A stretch of 64,000 bases of DNA from Clonostachys chloroleuca (Eukaryota > Ascomycota > Sordariomycetes > Hypocreales > Bionectriaceae). The stretch is from the NCBI GenBank assembly GCA_037952775.1, contig JBANAY010000003.1, positions 12,152,001-12,216,000 on the forward strand, in the 5' to 3' direction. The stretch's first letter is position 1. Each line of letters opens with the position of its first letter. Below are positions 23,681 to 33,972 of this stretch, in pieces. The position numbers and the translations under genes were made by a program. Under the pieces are notes generated by a model. That model was given only the letters and a program-made list of their open reading frames with translations. It was not told the origin of the DNA and searched no databases.

Positions 23681-24468
23681 ATGGCAGTCAACATCGCCTC
23701 CAGCCACATGCCGTACGTTGGCACTCCCTTCGATGCGAGGGAGCCGCTGGGTAATATCCCGACCGACCGATTTGACAGACTGGTGTTGGCGTTGAAGAAG
23801 GCCTTGGGTCCTTCATCAGGGTTGACATCTGACGATGTTGACGTCGACTTCCTCCACCTACTAATGGAGGACTATGACGGGACTGATGGAAGATGGGCTA
23901 GATATGCCTTTGGTGACGGTAGTCGGGGCTACACTCGTAATCTTGTCGACGAGGGCAACGGTAAAAGCAATCTGGTATGTTAACATGGCAACCTTACACC
24001 CGACATGCCTCGCTCACATCCTGTAATAGCTGGTGCTCGTATGGTCCCCCGGGAAGGGGAGTCCAATCCATGACCATGGCAATGCCCACTGCCTGATGAA
24101 GATCCTCAAAGGCAACCTGACAGAGACTCGCTATGAATGCCCGCAGCATGGGGATGGTGAGCGGCCATTGAGAAAGATTTCCCAGAAGACATACAAGGAG
24201 AACCAGGTAGCCTATATGGCCGATGAGCTCGGCCTGCATAAGGTGATCAACGAGGGTAGCGACTTCGCTGTCTCATTGCACTGTGAGTGGCTTGCTTGTG
24301 CCGACATATTCTGTCATCTCCGTAGATATTGACCAGATACGTCTCGCAGTGTACACCCCGCCAAATGTGGCCAAAGGAGGCTGCAATATTTTCGACGAGA
24401 AGACGGGGAGAAGGAGCCATGTGCCAAGTTGTAATTACTACTCGGCGTATGGGCAACTTTTGAAATGA
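23681..24468 (+). CDS. CDO1: Cysteine dioxygenase type I
   Basis: Three exons (23681-23974, 24030-24282, 24350-24468) encode 221 residues. The enzyme oxidises L-cysteine with O2 to cysteine sulfinate, the first step toward sulfite and taurine-type products. The cupin fold is evident: PIHDHGNAHCLMKILKGNL carries the two histidine iron ligands and the cysteine that forms the Cys-Tyr cofactor; SLHLYTPPN carries the third histidine; NIFDEKTGRRSH and the Tyr-containing CNYYSAYG supply the cofactor tyrosine region. Splice junctions NLLVLVW and SLHLYTPP are both supported by family sequence. Divergent from SSU1. Confidence 0.95.
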
Positions 24469-25361
24469 TTTTGCGACGACCAGTAACGAATAGCGTTGTT
24501 ACCATTGCCAGCCTGGATTGATCTTGGTTTTTTAAATCCAACAGCTTGTTGGAGCTGGGATAGTGCTTCGAGGGCGGTTGTATGCCGACATGTAGCTGGG
24601 TGGGAAGCGCCCAGTGGATGTGAGCCTTGATAGCAGAATCTATTATTGTCAGTATGAACCAAGAAGTGTCTCCTCGTAGTTGGATCTCTCGGATAGCTGT
24701 AGGCACGGAGTGGGATGTCGTTGGAAAAAGAGGAGTCGTGCTGGGCCAGCATATCACCTTTTCTTTCAACCTATGCCGTCTTGCCCTACGATTCCGACAT
24801 CCGTGCCATCGATTGCGTGATTGACCGACGGTCGCTAGTGCCACGGCCCAGGCCGAGCACTAACTTACTAACCTAGGGGCCTGCTCTCACCAGGAGCCTG
24901 ATCGCTGCGTATAACTAACCCCCTGCCTCTGGCTGCAGCTTGAAATTATATCCTCTTGTAGTCGTGAAAGGTCAAATGGAGAAATACAGTTCCATGCAAC
25001 ATTGATATGAATTAAAGTTATCCGAAGCAAGGGTCCGTCCAAGTTCCAACATCGATGCCCGCCTCCGTGCAGTGACATTTCAGTGGGTACGGCCAGCTGG
25101 AGATTGGCAGGTATAGCAGGCAGTTATAGCACCTGATTTCGCGTCCTCCACGCGAGCAACGGTATCGCGTTCGTAGAGAGCACTAGAACCTCAACTTGCT
25201 TTTTCCATGTCTCAGGATTGGATCAGGCTCCTCAGCTCCTGAACTCCGTACGCCAGCTGAGATCAGGTTCTTGAAAAGTTGCCTCCTCCATATCCAAGGC
25301 GTTCTGCCATTGACCCTCGCTTTTCGTACTCGTGCTTGCCTCGTCCTAGAAAGTAGTAGCC
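24469..25361. other. Intergenic, upstream of HLTF/Rad5-like gene
   Basis: Between two plus-strand genes. A minus-strand open frame of 176 codons at 24314-24844 overlaps the dioxygenase 3' end and shows no motifs, so it is treated as noncoding. Confidence 0.55.
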
Positions 25362-28300
25362 ATGCCCCCCAAACGCCAGCGCGCCGTCATCGATCTGACT
25401 CAAGATGATGATTCCGGTCACCAAAATGGAGGCCCAGGCGGGGCGAAGCGGCAGGCTCGTTCATTTCCCCCGCAGTCGCAATACCCCACAAGCAGCGCTT
25501 CTGGATTCCATCTCCCTGTATTCAATTCGACAGTGCCATCGTCGTCGGTTTCCTCCACAATCCCATCATCCCAATTTGATCAAGATCCAGATGTATTGGA
25601 TCTGACCCAAGAAGACGACGGGCCTCCAAGAGAACTATACAATACATTGGGTGGGTACAAGTTACCTTTACATGTCAACGAGTTTGGCTGACTTTCATAT
25701 GTAGACGCAAAGATAGTGGGAGTCAGATACTACAATGGGTTTGCGTCAGCTGGGGAGGTCGTGCTCTGCCGGAGAGAACCAACCAACGCGGTAAGTAGCC
25801 GTCTGAAGTCAGTGTCCCGGTACGCAAGCCGCTAACTCAAGAGAAGCACGATCGCAACGCAATACGGGTTGAGAATGTACTTGGACAACAAATCGGACAT
25901 CTGCCGCGGACGGTTGTACAAAAATTGGCGCCCTTCATTGTGAGATTTAGCTAGCACCGTGCCTTGTGTGTTGGTCTGCTCGCTGACTGTCAACAGGATC
26001 GAGGCGACCTGACCGTGGAAGCGCAATTGACGGGAGAAAAGCAGTTTTATGACTGCCCTGTTATGCTCTCCTTCTATGGCCCGAGCAATCCAACAGAGCG
26101 TTCTCGAATCGAGGAATCGCTCAAGCGCGAGAAGCTCGCCAAAGCTACACAACTCAAAAATTCTAGGAAGCAAGCAGAGCAGTTGCGGGCGACTTTGGAG
26201 CTCAAAGGCGGAAGCTCCTATGGCCTTCCAGACGGGACTGCGAAGCAAGATGAACCAGAAGTATCCTTGGACCAACTCTTGCAAAAGAGTGAGAATGTGG
26301 AGTTCAGGACAGCCGGAGACATGATCAAATCTATCGCTCTGAGTGAGGAGCAACTGGCAGCGATGCCGCAGGCCGACCAACCATCCCAACTGAAGGCTAC
26401 CCTCTTGCCTTACCAACGCCAGGTATGTAACACCAGCCCAGTGATCACGAGAGGAAGCTAAGGACTTAACTGTTAGGCCCTTGCCTGGCTACATGCCAAG
26501 GAAAACCCCTCCCAGCCTGAGGCTGCATCGCAAAATGTTGTTCAGCTATGGAAAAGGCATGCTAATCGTCCATGCTGGTACAACGTGGCGACAACGTTTG
26601 TTACCAAAACACCTCCAGATCTGATGTCAGGAGGAATTCTGGCAGATGACATGGGGCTGGGAAAGACTTTGGAAATCATTAGCCTGATTGTTACTGGTGG
26701 GCCGGGAACTACCCTGATTGTTGCCCCAGTCAGTGTCATGAGTAATTGGGAGCAGCAAATTCGTCGACATGTCCTGCCCGATAAATGGCCAAGTGTACTA
26801 GTGTACCATGGCAAAGAGAGGATGACACCACGGACTTTCGAGAAGTACGACGTGGTCATCACATCCTATGGACGTCTATCAAAAGACAAGGCCTTGTACG
26901 ACCCGACTTTTGAATGGAGGCGAGTCGTGCTTGACGAAGGTCATACGATACGAAACGCCAAGACCCTGGTTGCCACGTCGGCTTGCTATGTGAGGGCGAA
27001 ATCTCGATGGGTTTTGACTGGAACCCCAATGTATGTCTTCCACACGATCCATTGCAGATAGCTCATAATGGCTGATGATGAAAACAGCGTAAACTCGGTC
27101 AAAGACTTGCATTCTTTGGTCAAGTTTCTGCGTATCACTGGTGGCATCGAGAAGGCTGAGATTTTCAACACAGTTATCAGCCGAAAACTTGGCTCAAACG
27201 ACCAGAGCGGAGAGATGATTCTTCAAAGACTCATGCAAGATATTTGCCTGAGGCGTAAGAAGGATATGAAGTTCGTTGATATCAAGCTTCCCGAGAAGAA
27301 AGAGTTCGTGCATAGGATCACGTTTCATTCGGAGGAAAAGCGGAGATACGATGCTCTTCTGTAAGTCTAAGCCGCGAGCCAATCGTCTGGAATCTCTACT
27401 GACTCTCTCCAGAGCGGAAGCCAGAGGAGCTCTGGCAGAATTTCAGTCGAGATCTGCTTCTCAAAACACAAAATTTCATAATGTCCTTGAACGTCTGCTT
27501 CGCCTGAGACAAGTGTAAGTGGCTCAATGTCGTGTGCTGATAAGTTAACTAATCATGGTGGTAGTTGTAACCATTGGACTCTATGTAAAGAGCGCGTCGA
27601 AGACCTCATGAAGTTCTTTGAGAATGATGAGGTAGTGGTTCTCAACGAGAAGAACAGAGCCCTTCTTCAAGCAGCCCTGAAACTCTACATGGAGAGCCAG
27701 CAAGAGTGCGCCATTTGTTTCGAGGTACCCGCCACTCCAGTCATCACGAACTGCAAACACGTCTTCTGCCGCGACTGTATTATGAAAGCCATCCGACTTC
27801 AACACAAGTGTCCTCTATGCCGCAACGCCCTGGATGAAGATAGTCTTTTGGAGCCAGCGCCGGAAGAGAGCAACGAGCAGACCCTCGACATTGACATTGA
27901 AACTCAAAGTTCAAAGACAGAATCACTCGTTCAGATTATCCGAGCTACTCTAAAAAACCCTGGGTCCAAGGTCATCGTTTTCTCACAGTGGACGGCTTTC
28001 CTGAACATTGTTCAGAAGCGGTTGACCAGCCTCGGGTACAAGTATGCAAGGGTGGACGGTAGTATGACTCCCGCTAAGCGCGACAAAGCCATCCATTCCT
28101 TGGACCATGTCGATAGTACACGCATCATGCTAGCGAGCCTTGCAGTTTGCAGCGTCGGTCTCAATCTCGTATCGGCAGATACGGTCATATTGTGCGATAG
28201 CTGTGAGTGGGCTCTAGTGAAACCCCCATTTTTTTGGGCCTAGTAAGTACTGACATGTCATAGGGTGGGCGCCAGCCGTCGAAGATCAGGCCGTAGATCG

Positions 28301-28496
28301 TGTCCATCGCTTGGGACAGACACGCGAGACCAAGGTTTGGCGGCTTGTCATGGAAGGCACCATAGAAGAGCGCGTGCTAGACATTCAGCGGGAGAAACGC
28401 CAGCTCGTAAGCAAGGCGTTCCAGGAGAGCGGCGGCAAGAAGAAGAACAAGGAACAAGTCACTCGGATGGCTGATGTTGTAAAGCTTCTTTCATAA
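25362..28496 (+). CDS. HLTF/Rad5-like DNA translocase and ubiquitin ligase (HIRAN-SNF2-RING)
   Basis: Nine exons (25362-25650, 25705-25790, 25847-25939, 25997-26422, 26477-27030, 27088-27360, 27413-27514, 27565-28202, 28264-28496) give 897 residues with consistent phases. Such proteins remodel stalled replication forks and polyubiquitinate PCNA. N-terminus: two VIDLTQDDD / VLDLTQEDD motifs that look like SUMO-interacting sites. HIRAN domain about 97-190 (VGVRYYNGFASAGEVV, HDRNAIRVEN), the 3'-OH end-binding module. SNF2 ATPase about 285-600 with ILADDMGLGKTLE (Walker A) and VVLDEGHTIRN (DEGH Walker B as in Rad5). RING at about 655-694 (CAICFEVP...CKHVFCRDC...CPLCR) sits inside the helicase, before the C-terminal lobe with VHRLGQTRETKVWRLV. 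A filamentous fungus may carry both HLTF-like and larger Rad5 proteins; which one this is was not resolved. Confidence 0.92.
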
Positions 28497-28742
28497 AATG
28501 GCCCATGCAACTGCTTTGAAAGCGAGGGAATTTACGGATTGGTACAGGGGAAAACGGCGCACTTGGTTTGTCAGAGGCTACTGAAGAACACGGAGTACAG
28601 AGACCAGTAATAGATCCCTCCCTTATCGCTTTGTAAAAGCGACGTTGAGAATAAAACATTATCAAGTCCTTGATTTTCATATAACGATAACTAAGGTACC
28701 TAAACGTGCGGATCCTGAAGCTCTAGGTAGTCTCAAGAGGGT

Positions 28743-29828
28743 TTAATAATCATCTCTAATAGACATGTCTACCATCCCACTCGGTGTCTGATAACGAGCT
28801 GGTTCTAGGAACGATCGGCAAAGATGAAAAGCTACCTTGTAAACATGTTTGTATAAATCAAGCTCCTTATCTGGTCGGCTTCTGTGACCCTCGCCAGTGA
28901 GTAGAGCGGTCCATTTGGGGTCACTAGAGTCCTTAGCTGTACCCAGGTTTCTGTAGCATGTGTATGTCATGATCAGATAGTGACCACTCATCCTGAGCTG
29001 GAGTTCTGCATCGGAATGGCAAATGGTACACACTGCAATGTGCGCATATTGACCCTCGAGGTTGCACCACCTCTGCGACCTATGAGAGGCGCAGCGTGGT
29101 GGATGATGGGAAATGTCCACCTGAACATCAACCAAGCTTGAGCACTCGTTTCTGACTGGCGAAGACACACGGACGCTCTGATGTGGGCAGCCGAAGAATT
29201 TCTCTCCATCGGGTGAACTATCACCTCGCCCGTACCTGAGACGGATCTGTTGTCTCTGTAGAAATTCACCCTTACAGGTGTATACCTCACTCAGCATTTC
29301 ATAGTCAACACCATGGGTAGAGTTTACCTCGTCTTTCCATGAAAGTTCAGGGATGTACCTAGTCTTCTGCATCTCATCGCCAAGCTTGCGGCAGATACAG
29401 GACAGGTGCTCGAACGAAAGGTGGTAGGCCATCAAAGAGTGGACTGGTGCAAGAGTGGAGGCTGAAGGATGCCGCAGCGAGTGATGTTCGAGACAGCAGC
29501 TGTCGTGTTGAGAGCAGTCACATCGACCGTGATTCTCGCTAACTTCAAGGGTTTTTTTATTGTTTGCTGTCATATTGTCAGGCGATGGTGATTGTTTACC
29601 ATGCCCCGCCTCTGTTGCTGGAGCACATTCGGAATCTCCTGCCTGGATTGCCATGGCGTATTCAGGAGGGTCTTGGTAATCTGGTACGGTTTGAGTGGAG
29701 GACTGAGCTTATCTCTCAGTGAGAGACTCGGCACGATCTTGATTATCTGGTGTGGTTTGGGTGGAGGACTGAGTAAATCTCACTTCACGAGACCGGGGAC
29801 CAAAAATACGCCTGATAGAATTGGCCAT
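28743..29828 (-). CDS. Uncharacterised Cys/His-containing fungal protein
   Basis: I do not recognise a domain. Model: exon 29828-29784 (MANSIRRIFGPRSRE) joined to 29702-28743, giving 334 residues. The frame before the second exon contains a TAA at 29711-29709, which an 81-nt intron with GTGAGA donor and CTCAG acceptor removes. If unspliced, translation could instead begin at the ATG at 29654 (303 residues). Visible features: cysteine-rich patch near the N-terminus (CDCSQHDSCCLEH), a later pair VCTICHSDAE, and a region TYTCYRNLGTAKDSSDPKW. No signal peptide or membrane helix is seen. The intron and exon 2 start hold two copies of a 66-bp tandem duplication, each carrying the same CTCAG-TCC acceptor sequence. 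Converges on the HLTF-like gene across 246 bp. Confidence 0.6.
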
Positions 29829-31570
29829 TTTGTAGAGAGATCAAGGCTGGAGGAAGGATTGGTGAATAATGGTGTCAGATGTGCGGTTAGCTATTAGGCA
29901 GGGCCTCCAGGAAGACCGATGCTTTAAGTAGTCGTCAGGAAATGGACGAGCAATTTATAAGAAGACTAGAAAGCTCATTTTAAGTGTGGCAACCCTCATA
30001 TCTTAACACACATGAGCCGCGCCACGCGCGGAGGTTATCGTATTCTCTGTGTTTGCCATAAACTCAAAGTGTAATAATTCTCGACAAACTCTAACACCAG
30101 GATCTGATCGGGCGTGAAATTTCTCGGCAAAATGCCGTTTTCAACTCTAACAAATTAGGTGTCGCTATGCTTCTCTTGGTGAATTTCTGAATCACGGCGA
30201 CCGCTCTAGGTGGCTCACATGACCATCGAATTCCACTCTAAAGCAGACAGTCGAACTTCGGGCAACCAGCTTCGAGAGAGTTCTGTTGGGTATAGCATTT
30301 AGATGCAACTTTTAGAGTTGTCTCACGCATTAATCACGCGCGATGGCCAAGAATCATATCACAACTCTAGTGGGGAGAGGCTATCCAGATGACATTTATC
30401 TGACTGTTCCAAAAACCTATCTTGTGGCCTCTTAGTATGTATCTTGCTTTTCTTCCTTTCTTATTTCTGCTTCTTCCACGAGGGCATTGTTCTCAGTCGG
30501 CCCCCCATGCAACCACTTTCAGCATCATAAAACCAGAGATCTTGACAGAATTATTATGGTAGTCACATAATAATGCTCCCTATTGTGTCATGAAAGCTAA
30601 TCCTTTTGTCTATCCATAGATAATACTATCTAATAACTACTCGATAATTTATTAATATGAATATTATTATCAATTGTTTTTAACTTCCTCGTGAGACTAC
30701 AGCATCACAGCTAGATGTTACGACGTATACCCTGGCTTCTCTCTGGTGACTGTGCCTTCACGCAAGGCCAGAAATATCTCGCGTTTCTCTTTCTCCTCCC
30801 TCTTGTCTATAAAAAAAAAAACCTCATGTGGGATTGGGCGGAGTTGTGGTCTGTAGGTACTGGGACTTCTAATTAGGTATTCATATGTTTTCAATAGTTT
30901 TTAGGTGAGTGATGAATGAGTAGCAGCGGCGAGCTAACTTTGTAGCTACGAAGGTTTGGCTTGAAACGTTTCAGTAGGCTTTCGGAATAGTTATTCTTTC
31001 TTTTTGAGCAACTATGTCAAGGTGGCTATGTCACATGAAGCCCTGGAAGTGTTTCCCTAGTTGACACAGCTGTTTTCCTTTCCTAACCCACACACACAAA
31101 ATTCGTTACTGGTTTGAGTGAGACATGTCGATGCGCTTAGAAGAATGTCAGCCAGGAACGACACTTTGACTGTATGCAGACTTACTATTTCAAAATAACC
31201 CTTAGCCACCTAGTACTTTGAATTCTGTTGTCGCTCGGAAGACAATGCTGCTCAGAAAGGCCATCGGGGCTCGCGTTTCTTCGGAACCACCCTATATCAT
31301 CAGAGGTTACAACATGGACCACTTAGGAACCTGAGGCCATAGGCCGATAATTCGACGTAATATGTGTTAGATGAGGAGTCTGGTGAGAATACACGTGTAC
31401 TGTACTTACATGCCTTGAGTCCGCCCAAAGAGAGTCTTTTTGTGTGGGGAGTCGACGGGTATCCGCGTCTGAGTACTCTTTGCACGAAGTACAAAGGCCA
31501 TGCCTGGGGTTTTCTGACGCAGCTCTTAAATGGATGTAGGAGGTCAATGCAACACCTCTTGAGACGTTAG
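29829..31570. other. Gene-poor AT-rich region
   Basis: From about 29.9 to 31.3 kb no open frame of 60 codons exists on either strand, and homopolymer and AT runs are common. Nothing with recognisable motifs was found. A few short open frames at 31300-31570 have no support. Confidence 0.6.
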
Positions 31571-31820
31571 GTGGTCAAGACACACCGGCACAAGGGGTCA
31601 AAGACGCTGGCTATCCAGGTGGTCAAAGACGCTGGCTATCCAGGTGGTCAACGACGCTGGCTGTCCAAAGGGCCAAAGGCACGCTTTGTTAGGCTGGTCA
31701 ACAACACTTCCTGCTGACAGGTGGTCAAAGGCACCGGCTGTCCAAAGCGCCAAAGGCACTCTTTATTAAGCTGGCCAATGACACTTCCTGTCGATAGCTG
31801 GTCAGACACTCCCTGTGCCG
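31571..31820. repeat. Compound minisatellite, 25-27 bp units in a 77-bp higher-order repeat
   Basis: Two identical 25-bp units (starting GGTCAAAGACGCTGG) occupy 31596-31620 and 31621-31645. They are followed by two 77-bp blocks, 31646-31722 and 31723-31799, each made of three related units of 25, 25 and 27 bp in the same order. A degenerate unit precedes at 31571 and another follows at 31800. The array sits in the 3' flank of the collagen-like gene. Confidence 0.85.
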
Positions 31821-31904
31821 ATGGTCTAGGATGTGACACTGCCTACATCTCGGGTGCCTGGAATGCATTATCTCGCCGAACACCGAGCGGTCGATTTGGC
31901 ATCC

Positions 31905-32462
31905 TCAAATCGGTTTTCCCGGAGGCGCTCTCCAACGTGGCTTCACGTTCTTACCCGCTGGTTTTGTCCCAGCGGTACCACGGGAAGAGCGAGTAGATGA
32001 ACTCCGACACGGGCTGTTCGCCAGGGCAGAGGTTTGCGTCGAAGCATTGACCATGGCACTTGATGATCGGCATTGGCATTGGCATTGACATGGACCTGGT
32101 TCTCCAACCGGACCTCGTGGTCCACGCTCGCCGGGATCACCTTTGGCACCCTTGTCACCGGGATCACCTTTGGCACCTTTGTCGCCGTCGGTTCCTTTGG
32201 CGCCTTTGTCGCTGGGAGCACCTTTGTCGCCGGGAGCACCTTTGTCGCCTTTCTTTGGATGGTACCGATCCCAGAGGTTGAAACTAAATGTCACAATAAG
32301 GGCAATAGTAGGGATCCAGACATTTATCCCTGTTCCGAGCTCTTTGAACTGGGCCCGCGCACCTTGTTCGCCAGTCTCAGGCTTGGGATTTGTGTCGGCC
32401 ACAACCCACGGCATCATCGTGATCATCATGACCACCACCACCATCTTCTGAATCTCAGTCAT
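31905..32462 (-). CDS. Small collagen-repeat membrane or secreted protein
   Basis: From the ATG at 32462 the frame gives 185 residues. Residues 1-22 are a signal-like hydrophobic stretch ([16 protein letters not shown]), about 49-67 is a second hydrophobic helix ([19 protein letters not shown]), and about 74-126 is a collagen-type Gly-X-Y run ([10 protein letters not shown].. to GEPGP; the register breaks twice, at PSD and at TDGD), then CQCQCQC. Short collagen-like domains occur in some fungal surface proteins and adhesins; function here is unknown. After CQCQCQC the same frame becomes Ser/Arg-rich, while the +2 frame gives a more protein-like, GC3-biased tail with four cysteines ([16 protein letters not shown], then [13 protein letters not shown]) ending at a stop at about 31970. 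So the true C-terminus is uncertain: an indel or an unrecognised intron near 32060 is likely. Confidence 0.6.
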   Translation of the reverse strand: MTEIQKMVVVVMMITMMPWVVADTNPKPETGEQGARAQFKELGTGINVWIPTIALIVTFSFNLWDRYHPKKGDKGAPGDKGAPSDKGAKGTDGDKGAKGDPGDKGAKGDPGERGPRGPVGEPGPCQCQCQCRSSSAMVNASTQTSALANSPCRSSSTRSSRGTAGTKPAGKNVKPRWRAPPGKPI

Positions 32463-33607
32463 TGTGAATGTCAAAGATTCCACTCGTAATCGTTGTTGTT
32501 ACAGTGCTGTTGCTTTTGAAGTGGTTGTGATTGTGATTTCGTTTGTGATTGATTGTGTTTGTAAACAAGTCTGGAACGTCATGCTATCGAAGAACTATGT
32601 ATTGAGGGCGAGTGTACTACACCTCGCATAAGGTAGGAGCTCTCATTCAATTCATTGATCTAGAGGTAATAGCTTCCTACCTGATGGTTCCCTGTTCTAA
32701 CAGCGACGGCAATGCGTCGGTCTAGCAGCTACCTAGCTCTTCCTTCAAATGGAAACCTTTGGATGTCTCTACATACATAGGCAGGTAACGCCTCGCTTAG
32801 TGAGTGGAAGAGCTTGTCGAAGGGGGAGCGGCGTTTTGGGAGAGGCATGAGCGCTCGTTCCATTCATCGATTCCGAGGTAATGGCCACTTAGGTGCCTCT
32901 GTTTTTTTGTTTTACTAGGGAAGGTACTGCTGACTTGTGAATGAGAGTGCACCAGTCTAGCAACTACATACCGGGCTGTTCCCTCCAATCTCAGGGCCCC
33001 TCTGCATAGAACCTGGTTTATTGTGTGGGAAGAAATCTGTCGCGAGGGAACGACGGCAAGAGGTAAGGGGTTAAAAAAAACATCCCCCCTTGCACATGCA
33101 CTTTGAAAGAAAAAGGTACTGCGGAGCATGAGCGCTATTGCGATGCAAACTCCAGTTCGACGAACAGAAATCTGACGAGGTATGTATGCAATGGCCCTTG
33201 GCGTACCGACTAGCTATCAAGAAGGAGCGTTGGTATACTCAAGTATTTTAGAAATCAAAGCAAATGACCCGTCGTGAGTGTCCCGTCAACCATATCTATA
33301 TCACTGCCACTTGCCACTTTGGCCAGCCTTGACTCCCTTCGATGTGAGAGGGTAATCGCTGAACGTGACAGGTACGCTTAATCAAAGTACCTACCTCACG
33401 AGAAACAGTGAGAAGGAGGCTGCATCTTTTGTCTTTGCCCAGGAAGGAGCGCATATGGTCCCCTTCTCCACGAAAGTTAACCAAGAGGTCTGAGCAACCT
33501 GCTCATGACCATAATTTCAGGCAATGGAAACAAATATAAACATAGTCGCCCCCGCCCCCATTCCCCTCGTCTTCCTATTTTCTTCTCTACACGTCGTTGA
33601 CAGCAAA
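32463..33607. other. Upstream flank of collagen-like gene with a diverged duplication
   Basis: No supported gene. Segments 32637-32755 and 32849-32991 are imperfect direct copies (listed separately). Confidence 0.55.
32637..32991. repeat. Diverged direct duplication, two copies
   Basis: Copy 1 (32637-32755) and copy 2 (32849-32991) align from GAGCTCTCATTCAATTCATT / GAGCGCTCGTTCCATTCATC through GAGGTAAT to a CGGTCTAGCAGCTAC / CAGTCTAGCAACTAC block and the following TTCC-rich part, with an insertion in copy 2. Many differences are transitions. Confidence 0.6.
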
Positions 33608-33660
33608 CTCCCACTCTAAGCCGTTGGTAGCACACCTCCCACTCTGAGTCGTTGGCAGCA
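33608..33660. repeat. Two 25-bp direct repeats, 28-bp period
   Basis: CTCCCACTCT-AG-CGTTGG-AGCA appears at 33608-33632 and 33636-33660 with a few transitions. The second copy ends at the first base of the predicted ATG of the small Ala/Pro-rich gene. Confidence 0.75.
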
Positions 33661-33972
33661 TGTCTGTAAGTTCGAAATCCCATCCAGTCTGAAATTGCGT
33701 ATTGGTCCTAATCGTTTTATCACAAGGCTCCAAACGTGACCGTGTCGGTCACAGTCAACGGGGTGGCCGTCCCGGGCCAAGCTGCCCCTGCCCCCGCTGC
33801 CCCTGCCCCCGCCGCCTGCGTTGCGGCCGTGTAAGTAACAAATCCTTTTGACGAAGGCTGTTCGAGCTAGCAAGTTTGCTAACATTGATGATAACTTTAG
33901 TGCCGCCGGCGCGGCCACACTGCGGGGGCCTGCCCCAACCTGCAGGCCCCGCCCCCCGGTCCCATGAGGAGG
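33660..33972 (+). CDS. Candidate small Ala/Pro-rich protein, three exons
   Basis: Model: 33660-33665 (MS), 33727-33831, 33901-about 33966, ending at a TGA. Both introns start GTAAGT, and the second ends TTTAG; the first would use the less common acceptor AAG. The product of roughly 58 residues reads MS-APNVTVSVTVNGVAVPGQ, then an APAPAAPAPAA run, a Cys, and a Pro/Arg-rich end. Codons are strongly G/C-ending, unlike the AT-rich flanks, which is the main evidence that it is coding. No signal peptide, no family recognised. The first methionine exon of only two codons and the absence of homology information keep confidence low. Confidence 0.35.

Noticed and set aside
27031..27087. Possible exon extension reading through the intron in the HLTF-like gene
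   Set aside because: Splicing yields TGTPIVNSVKDL, the conserved family sequence; read-through stops soon after.
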